Shown here one piece after another: positions 7,608-16,205 of a DNA stretch of 64,000 nt. Location of the stretch: contig NZ_BEXF01000002.1 of the NCBI RefSeq assembly GCF_002897295.1, positions 124,001-188,000 of the forward strand, given 5' to 3'. Position 1 is the stretch's first letter. Every line of letters begins with the position of its first letter. A program made the position numbers and the translations under genes. The notes under the pieces were generated by a model. That model was not told where the DNA came from. It ran no database searches and was given only the letters and a program-made list of their open reading frames with translations. This stretch comes from Brevibacillus reuszeri (GTDB taxonomy: Bacteria > Bacillota > Bacilli > Brevibacillales > Brevibacillaceae).

Positions 7608-8174
7608 ATGCAAAACTGGAGTGACGCGGACTTAATGCAACTCGTCATGCAAAAACACCGTCCAGCGCTAGAGGAACTATATGACCGCTACATTAAGCTA
7701 GTCTACTCTTTTGCTTTGAAAAGCACACAAGACGAGCAGCATGCCAGAAGCATTGTTCAGGCAGTATTTACTCGTCTGTGGACATCGGAGTCGGGCTACA
7801 GCGCTGAAAAGGGGCAGTTTGTAAACTGGCTAATTACGATTACCCGAAACATTACGATTGACCATCTTCGCCGTGAAAAGCGGAATCAGCGTTTCGTTCC
7901 CGTCTCCCCCGACAAATGGGAGCATATCCCGGACCATCCGGCCAACAATCCAGCCGACGTCCTCTCCCGCAAGCTGATACGCGAACAGATGGAGCAGGCA
8001 TACAAATACCTCTCTCAAAGCCAGATTGAATTGATTCAGTCTCTGTATTGGGAGGGCTATTCGCTTAGTGAAATTGCTCAGATGCGGAATGAACCGCTCG
8101 GCACTATCAAGAGCCGCCTGCACCAAACGTTGAAAATCTTGCGGCACCACCTGATACCAGAGATGGAGGGGTAA
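7608..8174 (+). CDS. ECF RNA polymerase sigma factor
   Basis: 188 residues: sigma region 2 (about 10-80, LYDRYIKLVYSFALK and NWLITITRNITIDHLRREKR) and region 4 (about 125-182, EGYSLSEIAQMRNEPLGTIKSRLHQTLKILR). It lacks regions 1.1 and 3, as ECF factors do. Region 2 departs somewhat from the usual motif order, so the promoter preference cannot be taken from a known group. The anti-sigma gene starts four bases after its stop. An ECF-like promoter precedes it, implying positive autoregulation once the anti-sigma factor is inactivated. Confidence 0.92.
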   Translation: MQNWSDADLMQLVMQKHRPALEELYDRYIKLVYSFALKSTQDEQHARSIVQAVFTRLWTSESGYSAEKGQFVNWLITITRNITIDHLRREKRNQRFVPVSPDKWEHIPDHPANNPADVLSRKLIREQMEQAYKYLSQSQIELIQSLYWEGYSLSEIAQMRNEPLGTIKSRLHQTLKILRHHLIPEMEG

Positions 8175-8177
8175 AAC

Positions 8178-8930
8178 GTGGATAACCGTAACCGCTGTTC
8201 TTTTTCAGACGATCTGATTTCGTATGCAATTGGGGAATGCACAGATACTCAGAAGCACATCCTTGAGGAGCATATTGCGACTTGTCCGCTTTGCCGACAA
8301 GAAGTGATTGAATTGCGGGAGGCATGGGAAATGATACCTTACCAAATACCGTATCAGCCACAAAACGTGGATGTGCCTGCTGATCTGAAGGATCAAGTAA
8401 TGACTGCGATTTTTGCACCAAATGAAAAGACCCATAAAACCTGGAAGCAACGTGTGGACACCATTACAGCCAAATGGAGACCTGTTTCCCAGCGATTTGT
8501 CGTAGTGGGCTTTGCGCTCGCTTTAGTCGGAGTGATCTGGAATAACCTGTCGCTACGTCAACAATTGCTCGCCTCAAGGGAATCCGCACAACCTGCCCAG
8601 GTGGTACAGTCGTATTCCCTGCAAGCGACTGTAAACGCCACTGCTTCATCTAAGGGAAATGCCTGGATGTATGACCAGGGCGAGAAAAGAATACTCGTTT
8701 TTCATCTCCAGGGGCTTGCTGCCACGAAAGGAACAGAAGCATATCAGGTCTGGTTGATTCGCGATGGCAAAAGGCACAGTGCGGGTGTCTTTCGTGTAGA
8801 CAGTCAAGGGACGGGCGTACTCGCCTACGAAATGAACGATCCCTCTCTACCGTTTGAAGCAATAGGCATCACACTCGAACCGGATGAAACCGGAAGCCAG
8901 CCTCGCGGAAAAAAAGTGTTGGGCACATAG
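8178..8930 (+). CDS. Membrane anti-sigma factor (zinc ZAS domain plus RskA-like C-terminus)
   Basis: 250 residues. His32-x3-Cys36-x2-Cys39 is the zinc anti-sigma motif that holds the ECF factor in the cytoplasm. A single membrane helix spans about 106-122. The extracytoplasmic part (about 145-250) resembles the RskA/anti-sigma-K domain (WMYDQGEKRILVFHLQGL, YQVWLIRDGKRHSAGVF). The GTG at 8178 follows GATGGAGGGG and sits four bases after the sigma stop. Release of the sigma factor would require a signal, perhaps proteolysis, sensed outside the membrane; the following cupredoxin gene hints at a redox or copper-related signal. Confidence 0.9.
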   Translation: MDNRNRCSFSDDLISYAIGECTDTQKHILEEHIATCPLCRQEVIELREAWEMIPYQIPYQPQNVDVPADLKDQVMTAIFAPNEKTHKTWKQRVDTITAKWRPVSQRFVVVGFALALVGVIWNNLSLRQQLLASRESAQPAQVVQSYSLQATVNATASSKGNAWMYDQGEKRILVFHLQGLAATKGTEAYQVWLIRDGKRHSAGVFRVDSQGTGVLAYEMNDPSLPFEAIGITLEPDETGSQPRGKKVLGT

Positions 8931-8940
8931 GCAAAGCCGC

Positions 8941-8965
8941 AAACCGCTCTCCCCTCCTCAGCGTT
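8941..8965 (+). promoter_or_regulatory. Second ECF-type promoter, before the cupredoxin gene
   Basis: AAACC (8941-8945), 16 bases, CGTT (8962-8965), about 40 bases upstream of the ATG at 9006. It shares AACCGCTC and the exact spacing with the promoter at 7533-7557, while the spacers otherwise differ, which argues for recognition by the same ECF factor. Confidence 0.65.
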
Positions 8966-9005
8966 ACCTAAGTCGAAATCATTTAGAAGAGACTTGGAGG
9001 GATTT

Positions 9006-10139
9006 ATGATGAAAAAATCGGTCATCCTCTTACTTTCAAGCATACTGCTGACAGGCGCTCTTGGAATTGGCTGGGCAAGCGCGGCTACACTTGTGCCTTA
9101 TGCTGCGATGACTATCAAGGTAGACGGAAAAGCACTCCTTGGAAACGGAACATTGTTCATATCGAATAGCCATGCGCTGGTTCCAGCAAGCGACATCGCC
9201 AAAGCTGTCGGAGCCAGTGCTGCTTATGATCAAGCAGCAAAAACGATCACCATTAAAAAAGATTCGAATACGTATCTTTTTACGGTAAATAGTCAAGCAG
9301 TCAAGATCAACGGTGTTTCTATTACAGCAGACACACCCGCTTCGATTATTCATGATGTGCCTTATGTGCCAGTCCGTTTTCTTGCAGATCAGCTCGGGAT
9401 GGAGGTAGCATTTGACAAAGCCTCCAACTCGATTTCTCTGACTTCTCCTCAAACGCCCTCGTTCCACATTATTTCCCCTGCAAATGGGGACATCTTATAC
9501 TCCGACCAGGTAAAAGTAGCCGTCACCGCTTTCCACCATCAGCTAGCAGATTTCCGCCAACATGTGCAAACTATGGCGGGACAGGGACACATCCATGTTT
9601 GGCTCGATACCGATTCATCAGATCCCAAGCTCGCTTATAAAATGATCAATGGTGAGCCTGCCGTCTTTGATAACGTCCCTCCTGGGTCTCACACATTGAC
9701 CGTACAGCTGGTTGGCAATGACCACAAGCCTATTTCACCTGAAGTAAAGCAAGTGATCCATTTTAAAACAGCTACAAAATCAGCCCATGAAATGACATCC
9801 CACAGTCCGGTAAAGGAAACGGCTACAGCTCCATCACCAGGTGCTACGGCTCCAACGGCTCCTGCATCGATGGCTCCTGCTCCTGCTGCTAAAAGCTATC
9901 AGGTAAACATTCAATCATTTTCCTTTTCCCCTGGCTCGATCACTGTAGAAAAAGGGTCAACAGTGACCTTTACCAATCTCGATGATGTAGTCCATACAGT
10001 CACTGCGACAGACGGCTCATTTGACAGCGGTCCCATCAAACAAAATGCAACTTACACCATGACCTTTTCTAAATCAGGCGTGTATTCCATCTACTGCAAA
10101 CCGCATACCTTCATGACAGGAACTATCACTGTGAAATAA
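9006..10139 (+). CDS. Secreted cupredoxin with copper-amine-oxidase-like N-terminal domain
   Basis: 377 residues in three parts. A signal peptide ends near ASA. Residues about 25-140 form a copper amine oxidase N-domain-like module (VKINGVSITADTP, DVPYVPVRFLADQLGMEV), common in secreted proteins of this group. Next comes an immunoglobulin-like segment (HIHVWLDTD) and an Ala/Pro/Thr linker. The C-terminal 85 residues are a plastocyanin-type cupredoxin with type-1 copper ligands His at about 330 and Cys364, His367 and Met370 in YCKPHTFM. It probably carries electrons or copper at the cell surface. GGAGG precedes the ATG pair at 9006/9009; either could start. Expression probably follows the ECF promoter just upstream. 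Confidence 0.9.
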   Translation: MMKKSVILLLSSILLTGALGIGWASAATLVPYAAMTIKVDGKALLGNGTLFISNSHALVPASDIAKAVGASAAYDQAAKTITIKKDSNTYLFTVNSQAVKINGVSITADTPASIIHDVPYVPVRFLADQLGMEVAFDKASNSISLTSPQTPSFHIISPANGDILYSDQVKVAVTAFHHQLADFRQHVQTMAGQGHIHVWLDTDSSDPKLAYKMINGEPAVFDNVPPGSHTLTVQLVGNDHKPISPEVKQVIHFKTATKSAHEMTSHSPVKETATAPSPGATAPTAPASMAPAPAAKSYQVNIQSFSFSPGSITVEKGSTVTFTNLDDVVHTVTATDGSFDSGPIKQNATYTMTFSKSGVYSIYCKPHTFMTGTITVK

Positions 10140-10162
10140 GTCTGTTATAAACGTTCAAAAAA

Positions 10163-10202
10163 GGGGAAGCAACACGTGCAATCACACGTGCTGCTTCCTT
10201 GC
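10163..10202. terminator. Bidirectional terminator
   Basis: GGAAGCA-A-CACGTG pairs with CACGTG-C-TGCTTCC around a short loop, between the convergent cupredoxin and LysR genes. Confidence 0.75.
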
Positions 10203-10203
10203 T

Positions 10204-11100
10204 TTATGTATATGCTCCTTCTGGCAAATGAGTGCGTATGAGATCCATAAAAATGTCTAATGCTTTTGTATGAAACTCATTTGTTTTGGTCACCAAAGAA
10301 AAATCTCGCGTCACTGGTGTTCCTGCCACCTTCAGCGTGCAAAGAGTACCCAGCTTGCGTTCTTTGCGGATTGCCCAATATGACAGCAGACTGATGCCAA
10401 GCCCAGCCTCCACAGATTCCTTAATGACCTGGGTACTCCCGAATTCCATCCGTTTTTTTGGTTGAATCTGCAGCATGCGAAACATTTTTTCTGCGGCTTC
10501 TCTCGTACCTGACCCTTCTTCTCGAACAATCCATGTTTCATCCAGCAGTTCAGTGACACTGACCTCTTCTTTTTTAGCCAAAGGGTGGGCTGGCGAAACA
10601 ATCAGGTACATGCGATCATCAGCAAACGGCTCGATGCACATTTTTTCGTGTACAAGCTCTCCCTCTACAATTCCTACATCCAATTGCCGATTCGCTACCA
10701 GCTCGGTGATCACAGTGGAATTGTGGATCGTTATCGTCGGAGTGATCATCGGATAATACTCCTGCATGCGCGCAATGACATGGGGCAGCACGTATTCGCC
10801 GTAGGTGTAGCTGGCACCAATGGTCAAATGACCACTTGGCGTATTCATCAAATCGTCCACAAGACTTTGCATACGCGTGTACAACCCGAGAATCTCGCGC
10901 GCGTGATGGTATACGATTTCCCCTGCCTTATTCAGTCGAACATACTTGTTGCTGCGCTCCAAAAGCTTCGTTCCCACCGAGCGCTCCAAGGAGAGTATGT
11001 ACTGGCTGACAGCAGGCTGGGTCATATGCAGTTCTTCGGCTGCTCGCGAAAAGTTTTGCCTGTCTGCCACTGTTACAAAAACGAGTAGCTGTTGATCCAC
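10204..11100 (-). CDS. LysR-family regulator, probably of the divergent exporter gene
   Basis: 298 residues. The N-terminal winged helix-turn-helix (1-60: NFSRAAEELHMTQPAVSQYI) is followed by a LysR substrate-binding domain with the usual LVVSPAHPLA-like segment (LIVSPAHPLAKKEEV) and a late GLGISLLSYWAI. It is closest in flavour to the CysL/YeiE branch linked to sulfur metabolism. The GTG at 11100 has a GAGGTGAT site. It is divergent from a YeiH-family transporter gene, with a 16-base palindrome between them. Confidence 0.9.
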   Translation of the reverse strand: MDQQLLVFVTVADRQNFSRAAEELHMTQPAVSQYILSLERSVGTKLLERSNKYVRLNKAGEIVYHHAREILGLYTRMQSLVDDLMNTPSGHLTIGASYTYGEYVLPHVIARMQEYYPMITPTITIHNSTVITELVANRQLDVGIVEGELVHEKMCIEPFADDRMYLIVSPAHPLAKKEEVSVTELLDETWIVREEGSGTREAAEKMFRMLQIQPKKRMEFGSTQVIKESVEAGLGISLLSYWAIRKERKLGTLCTLKVAGTPVTRDFSLVTKTNEFHTKALDIFMDLIRTHLPEGAYT

Positions 11101-11129
11101 GCTGCATCACCTCGCTCTTTTTATCTATT

Positions 11130-11145
11130 ATAAGTTATTACTTAT
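11130..11145. promoter_or_regulatory. LysR-type operator in the divergent intergenic region
   Basis: ATAAGT-TATT-ACTTAT, a perfect 16-base palindrome with the T-N11-A character of LysR sites, 30 bases from the LysR start and 84 from the exporter start. Confidence 0.65.
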
Positions 11146-11228
11146 CGTGATTATCGTAATGATTTATTTTTCTTATTATAACAGTTGTTTTATTCTGAGG
11201 TTGTAAATCTTTTCAAGGAGTGATTGCA

Positions 11229-12296
11229 ATGGCTACACAGCTGAAAGACAGCGTGCCATTGAACAACAGCAGTGCAGCTGCACTGCCTGGAAAGCCCCAA
11301 GGAAGCAAAGCGTCCTCCCTGCCGTTATGGATCGGCGGCGTCGCCTTTACTTTTGTAATCGCCCTGCTCGGGTATGGTCTGTCACATGTTCCTGGCTTTG
11401 ATCGGGTCGGTCCTTTGGCTTGTGCGATCCTGATTGCGGTCGCCTATCGGCAATTTTGGGGATATCCCGAGGCATTGCGACCAGGCATTCAGTTCTCTGC
11501 CAAACGTTTATTGCGTCTTGCCATCATTTTGTACGGTCTTAAACTAAATATTGACGTCGTGCTTCACCAAGGTCTCGGTCTGCTCGTCTATGACGTAGGC
11601 GTGATTGTTTTCGCTATCGCTCTCACCATGCTGATAGCGAAATGGCTGAAGGCAGAGCCATCCCTCTCCCTCATGCTGGGAGTAGGGACAGGAGTATGCG
11701 GGGCAGCAGCCATCGCCGCCGTTTCCCCTATTATTCAAGCAAAGGATGAAGATACCGCAATCGGCGTAGGCATCATCGCTTTGGTCGGAACGGTGTTTGC
11801 TGTCGGCTATACAGTACTGCGCCCGTTTTTGCCTATGTCTGCAGTAGATTACGGCATGTGGTCGGGGATTAGTCTGCATGAGATCGCCCATGTCGCTCTG
11901 GCGGCTGCACCTGCTGGGCAGGATGGCCTGGCAATCGGGCTTTTAGCAAAATTAGGTCGCGTTCTGCTGCTAGTCCCGCTCTGTTTTATCTTGATGTTTT
12001 GGATGAAACGAACCGGCAAAATTCAAAGCGGCACCAAAATCGAGTTTCCTTGGTTCTTGATTGGCTTTCTAGCCATGAGTCTGTTCGGCAGCTATGTACT
12101 CGGCAAACAGATTCCTGTTTCTGAAGCATTCAACACAGGCGTAGCCAACGTAACGACTTTCGTTTTGACGATGGCCATGGTTGGACTTGGGCTAAATGTT
12201 AATTTACGTGCACTGCGCTCAAAAGCGGCACGTCCCTTGATTGCCATGTCGATCACGTCAGTTCTGCTCTCCATCTTGTCGTATGTATTGATTTAA
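11229..12296 (+). CDS. YeiH-family (UPF0324) putative sulfate/anion exporter
   Basis: 355 residues with about ten membrane helices and the family's glycine-rich cores (GVGTGVCGAAAIAAVSPII, IALVGTVFAVGY, SLHEIAHVALAAA, MAMVGLGLNVNLRAL). The family is annotated as putative sulfate exporters and is typically found divergent from a CysL/YeiE LysR gene, as here. The first 35 residues are a hydrophilic Ala/Ser extension. I use the ATG at 11229, eight bases after AAGGAG; a GTG three codons earlier overlaps that site. The substrate is inferred from family naming, not demonstrated by the sequence. Confidence 0.85.
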   Translation: MATQLKDSVPLNNSSAAALPGKPQGSKASSLPLWIGGVAFTFVIALLGYGLSHVPGFDRVGPLACAILIAVAYRQFWGYPEALRPGIQFSAKRLLRLAIILYGLKLNIDVVLHQGLGLLVYDVGVIVFAIALTMLIAKWLKAEPSLSLMLGVGTGVCGAAAIAAVSPIIQAKDEDTAIGVGIIALVGTVFAVGYTVLRPFLPMSAVDYGMWSGISLHEIAHVALAAAPAGQDGLAIGLLAKLGRVLLLVPLCFILMFWMKRTGKIQSGTKIEFPWFLIGFLAMSLFGSYVLGKQIPVSEAFNTGVANVTTFVLTMAMVGLGLNVNLRALRSKAARPLIAMSITSVLLSILSYVLI

Positions 12297-12310
12297 TCAC
12301 TATTGGACTT

Positions 12311-12358
12311 GGGGATAACCTGAGATTTTCTAATGGATAAGGACAAAGGTTATCCCCA
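12311..12358. repeat. Inverted repeat between the exporter and sulfatase genes
   Basis: GGGGATAACC and GGTTATCCCC, a 10-base perfect inverted repeat 28 bases apart, without a T run. Each arm contains a DnaA-box variant (TTATCCCCA, one mismatch from consensus). It could be a weak hairpin, an operator or a protein-binding pair. Confidence 0.45.
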
Positions 12359-12401
12359 TATGTTGATAAGGGTGTGATTATCTTTTCATGGGGGCATCCA
12401 C

Positions 12402-14069
12402 ATGTTGAGAAAACCATTTTACAGGCGACCTAATATTTTGTTTATCATGGTGGATGAAGAACGTTATCCACCTGTTTATGAGGAACCCGCGATCACGGCA
12501 TGGAAACAGGAAGCTCTCCACGCCCATTCCTTTTTACGCAGGCATGGACTTGAATTCACACGTCACTACGTGGGAGCTACCGCCTGTTCACCCAGCAGAG
12601 CGACATTATTTACGGGACAGTACCCTTCCTTACACGGCGTTTCCCAAACTACAGGCGCAGCCAAAAGGTCGGCAGACAGCGATATGTTCTGGTTGGACAG
12701 AAATACGGTACCAACCATGGGTGAATACTTCCGGGCAGCCGGCTATCGCACATTTTACAAAGGCAAATGGCATTTTTCCGACCCTGATATTTGGATACCC
12801 GGAACCCATATTCCCGTTCGAAGCTACACGCCTGGGACCGGAGTGCCCGACCCGGAAAAAGAGCGCTTGTATTTGCTCGCTGATCGATTGGACGGGTACG
12901 GCTTTTCCGGCTGGATCGGGCCGGAGCCGCACGGGAGAGCTCCTCATAATTCCGGGTCATCTGCTGCGATCGGGGTGAACGGCCGAGATGTGGTTTACCG
13001 TACTGAGGTAGTTGAATTAATCCGACAGCTAGAACAGGAAAAAGACGAGCACGAATCGTACCAGCCGTGGCTAATTGTCGCATCCTTCGTCAATCCACAT
13101 GACATCGTCCTCTACGGTGACCTAACTGCTCATCTACCTTTTTTTCGCTTTCACGTTGATGATTCTGTTCCTGACGTTCCTCCGCCTCCTACTCATGATG
13201 AATCACTAGTCACGAAGCCTCGCTGCCAAGCAAGCTATCGCGATGTTTTCCCGCAGGCTTTTCAGCCGATCAGCAACAACGAATTTTATCGTCGCCTATA
13301 CTTTCAGCTTCAGAAAAACGCTGACCAAGAGGTAATGCATGTACTGGAGGCGATTTCCCAATCCTCCTTTTACAACGAAACGATCATCATTTTTACTTCC
13401 GATCACGGTGAGCTACTCGGTGCACATGGCAATCTCCATCAAAAGTTTTATTGTGCGTACGAGGAAAGCATCCACGTTCCGTTTATTATCCACAACCCAA
13501 TTCTTTTTCCACAGCCATTTTATACAGATCAGCTGACAAGCCATGTAGATATTCTCCCCACATTGCTCAGCCTGATTGGAGCAAATACTCCCGCTATCAC
13601 CCAGCTTCTCAAGCAAACGCATAGTGAGGCACGGCATCTCGTCGGGCGCGATCTTACCCCCCTCATCCTCGGGGAAGATGCTACATGTCCTACATATCCA
13701 GAGAGTCTCTACTTCATGACCGAGGACAACGTGACCAAGGGACAGCATCAGGTCAGCGTATTTTTCCAGCCGTACCACGCTGTCACTCCTCCCAATCGCA
13801 TAGAAACGGTCATCGCTCGCCTCCATCACGAGGATAAAGAAAGCTTGTGGAAATATTCCCGGTACTCCGCCTCTGACAATGACCATTTATCCACAAATAA
13901 CATGGCAATACCGGATGAATATGAATTATACAACCTGACATCTGACCCTCTGGAGGCGTACAATCTGGCTTCTCCTGTGTACGCCAATCCCCACTCAGAA
14001 CGCATTCGACTGCAGATGGCGGCACTGCTTCAGGAGCAACGAGAACAAAAGCGGCTCACCCCCAGGTAG
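12402..14069 (+). CDS. Sulfatase (type I, formylglycine-dependent)
   Basis: 555 residues. NILFIMVDEE near the N-terminus gives the first calcium ligands, and Cys62 in CSPSRATLFTG is the cysteine that must be converted to formylglycine (C-x-P-S-R). YKGKWH and TSDHGELLGAHG are further alkaline-phosphatase-superfamily metal and catalytic motifs. No signal peptide is evident, so it probably acts in the cytoplasm on a small aryl or alkyl sulfate, though that cannot be read from sequence. No maturation enzyme gene lies in the window. It follows a putative sulfate exporter on the same strand, which may link release and disposal of sulfate. Confidence 0.9.
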   Translation: MLRKPFYRRPNILFIMVDEERYPPVYEEPAITAWKQEALHAHSFLRRHGLEFTRHYVGATACSPSRATLFTGQYPSLHGVSQTTGAAKRSADSDMFWLDRNTVPTMGEYFRAAGYRTFYKGKWHFSDPDIWIPGTHIPVRSYTPGTGVPDPEKERLYLLADRLDGYGFSGWIGPEPHGRAPHNSGSSAAIGVNGRDVVYRTEVVELIRQLEQEKDEHESYQPWLIVASFVNPHDIVLYGDLTAHLPFFRFHVDDSVPDVPPPPTHDESLVTKPRCQASYRDVFPQAFQPISNNEFYRRLYFQLQKNADQEVMHVLEAISQSSFYNETIIIFTSDHGELLGAHGNLHQKFYCAYEESIHVPFIIHNPILFPQPFYTDQLTSHVDILPTLLSLIGANTPAITQLLKQTHSEARHLVGRDLTPLILGEDATCPTYPESLYFMTEDNVTKGQHQVSVFFQPYHAVTPPNRIETVIARLHHEDKESLWKYSRYSASDNDHLSTNNMAIPDEYELYNLTSDPLEAYNLASPVYANPHSERIRLQMAALLQEQREQKRLTPR

Positions 14070-14166
14070 CTTTTCTCCCAACGTGAAATGTGGATAAACT
14101 CAAAAAGGCAACCACCTCCGGAATCGAAGATAGCTGCCTTTCTATTTATACCCGGAAATATCCACA
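13887..14166. other. Cluster of DnaA-box sequences
   Basis: TTATCCACA at 13887-13895, TGTGGATAA at 14089-14097 (the same box inverted) and ATATCCACA at 14158-14166, spanning the end of the sulfatase gene and its terminator. Further one-mismatch boxes lie at 12310-12318, 12350-12358 and 12464-12472. No origin-like AT-rich region or dnaA gene is nearby. Confidence 0.4.
14102..14141. terminator. Terminator between sulfatase and ptsH
   Basis: AAAAGGCA and TGCCTTT arms with a loop of about 24 bases. The T run is better on the minus strand, so it chiefly ends the mtl-pts operon and may also stop the sulfatase transcript. Confidence 0.6.
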
Positions 14167-14187
14167 GCGAAGTGGAAAACTCCTTGT

Positions 14188-14445
14188 TTACTCTTGCTCC
14201 AGAAGCACCTTTTCCAATGCGTTAATTGCTTCCTGCTCGTCTGCTCCATCTGCGATCAATGTAATTTCATCGCCTTTTGCAATTGCAGAGGACATGATGC
14301 CCATAATGCTCTTTCCATTGACGGTCTTTTCTTTTTTCACGATTTTGATTTCACTTGAAAACGACGTTGCCACCTTTACAAAAGTAGCCGCAGGTCGTGC
14401 ATGCAGACCATGCGATAGCTGAACGACAATTTTCTTCTCCACCAT
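14188..14445 (-). CDS. ptsH: Phosphocarrier protein HPr
   Basis: 85 residues. His15 in GLHARPA takes phosphate from Enzyme I and passes it to EIIA domains. Ser46 in GKSIMGIM is the site used by HPr kinase in Firmicutes, making this protein also a CcpA co-repressor candidate. It is the last gene of the operon, after ptsI, the reverse of the usual ptsH-ptsI order. A second HPr with both sites lies at 45749-46012; this one, next to ptsI, is the better candidate for the general carrier. Confidence 0.93.
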   Translation of the reverse strand: MVEKKIVVQLSHGLHARPAATFVKVATSFSSEIKIVKKEKTVNGKSIMGIMSSAIAKGDEITLIADGADEQEAINALEKVLLEQE

Positions 14446-14459
14446 TGTGCTGTACCTCC

Positions 14460-16187
14460 TCAGATGTCATTTTGATTAAGCACTTTCTTTACGAATGCTT
14501 CTACCTGCTCAGACGTGCTCATGGATAAGATGGCTTCCTTATGCTGCGATACTTCCTCCAGACTGAGGCGACTGATCTGCTGGCGTGCTGGCAAAATACT
14601 GCCGGCACTCATACTGAACTCATCGAGACCAAAGCCAAGCAGGATCGGTATCGCTATCGAATCGCCCGCCATTTCGCCACACATCCCCACCCATTTGCCA
14701 TTAGCATGGGCAGCCTTGATGACATTGTGGATCAAGCGCAAAACAGCAGGATGGTACGGCTGATAGAGATAGGCGACGCGCTCATTCATACGGTCCGCAG
14801 CCATTGTATATTGAATCAGGTCATTGGTGCCGATGCTAAAAAAGTCTACTTCTCGAGCCAGCTGATCGGCCATCATCGCTGCAGCAGGGATCTCAATCAT
14901 AATACCCGCTTCGTAGCGATCAGATACAGCGATACCTTTTTCTAGCAAGCCTTTTTTCTCTTCCTCCAAGATTTGCTTCACCTGTCGGAATTCCTCCAAA
15001 GTAGCAATCATGGGGAACATGATTTTCAGGTTGCCATAGATACTGGCACGCAGAAGAGCACGTAGCTGAGTACGGAATAGCTCCTGGTTATCCAAACACA
15101 AACGGATCGCCCGGAAACCGAGAAACGGATTCAGCTCCTCTGGCATAGGCAAATAGGAAAGCTGCTTGTCACCGCCAATATCCAACGTACGAATAACGAC
15201 AGGCTTTTCCCCCATCTGCTCCAGTACTTGTTTATAGGCAAGAAACTGTTCTTCTTCCGTTGGGAAATCCTCGCGTCCCATATAGAGAAATTCGGTGCGA
15301 AAAAGCCCTACTCCTTCTGCGCCATTTGCCAGTACACCCGGCAAATCGTCAGGACTGCCAATATTGGCTGCGAGCTCCACGTGATGCTGGTCTGTTGTCA
15401 ACGTCTTCTCATGCACCAGCTTTGCCAGCTCTGCCCTACGTCCTACATATTCAGCCTGCTTGCGTTCATAGTTTGCCAATTCTTCCGGACTTGGATCAAT
15501 AATAACGATTCCTTCGTACCCGTCTAAAATGATCGTAGTAGAAGTCTTAACCACATCTGTGATGACACGGGTACCCACTACTGCCGGAATTTCCAGTGAT
15601 CGTGCCATGATAGCGGAATGGGAGGTCCGTCCCCCGATATCCGTTACGAAGCCTTTGACAAATCGGCGATCCAGCTGTGCTGTATCCGATGGGGTCAGGT
15701 CCTCCGCTACTACGATGACTTCTTCCGTCAGCTCGCCTGGACCAGCGAATGATATACCGAGCAAATGTGACACGATACGCTTCGTCACATCGCGGATATC
15801 CGCTGCTCGCTCGCGCATGTATTCATCATCCATCTGTTCGAACAGACCAATAAAGACTTGAGCAACGTCGCTTACGGCACTCTCGGCGTTGACCTTTTCC
15901 TGCTCGATCTTCTCTTTTACTGTATCGACCAGCTCTGGGTCTTCGAGAACGAGGAGATGAGCCTTGAAAATATCAGCATGATCATCGCCCATTTCTTGTT
16001 CCACACGAGTAACAATGCCTTGTAAATCAAGCTTGGCACTCTCTAAAGCCGCTTCAAAACGCTTGATCTCACTCGCTGTGTCTTCTATGGCAACCATTTT
16101 GATCTGAAAATCAGGAGCCGCCATCAAAAATGCCTTGCCGATTGCAATTCCACCAGAAGCCTTTACCCCAATGATTTTTTGCGACAT
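14460..16187 (-). CDS. ptsI: PTS Enzyme I (phosphoenolpyruvate-protein phosphotransferase)
   Basis: 575 residues from the ATG at 16187; a GTG four codons earlier overlaps the GGAGAGG ribosome site. Phosphohistidine His190 lies in [13 protein letters not shown]. The PEP-binding barrel has [40 protein letters not shown] and the C-terminal MCGEMAGD with its active cysteine. It starts sugar uptake by moving phosphate from PEP to HPr. It follows mtlD by about 18 bases in the mannitol operon, so Enzyme I supply is at least partly tied to mannitol and CcpA control. Confidence 0.95.
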   Translation of the reverse strand: MSQKIIGVKASGGIAIGKAFLMAAPDFQIKMVAIEDTASEIKRFEAALESAKLDLQGIVTRVEQEMGDDHADIFKAHLLVLEDPELVDTVKEKIEQEKVNAESAVSDVAQVFIGLFEQMDDEYMRERAADIRDVTKRIVSHLLGISFAGPGELTEEVIVVAEDLTPSDTAQLDRRFVKGFVTDIGGRTSHSAIMARSLEIPAVVGTRVITDVVKTSTTIILDGYEGIVIIDPSPEELANYERKQAEYVGRRAELAKLVHEKTLTTDQHHVELAANIGSPDDLPGVLANGAEGVGLFRTEFLYMGREDFPTEEEQFLAYKQVLEQMGEKPVVIRTLDIGGDKQLSYLPMPEELNPFLGFRAIRLCLDNQELFRTQLRALLRASIYGNLKIMFPMIATLEEFRQVKQILEEEKKGLLEKGIAVSDRYEAGIMIEIPAAAMMADQLAREVDFFSIGTNDLIQYTMAADRMNERVAYLYQPYHPAVLRLIHNVIKAAHANGKWVGMCGEMAGDSIAIPILLGFGLDEFSMSAGSILPARQQISRLSLEEVSQHKEAILSMSTSEQVEAFVKKVLNQNDI

Positions 16188-16205
16188 TTCCACACTCACC
16201 TCTCC

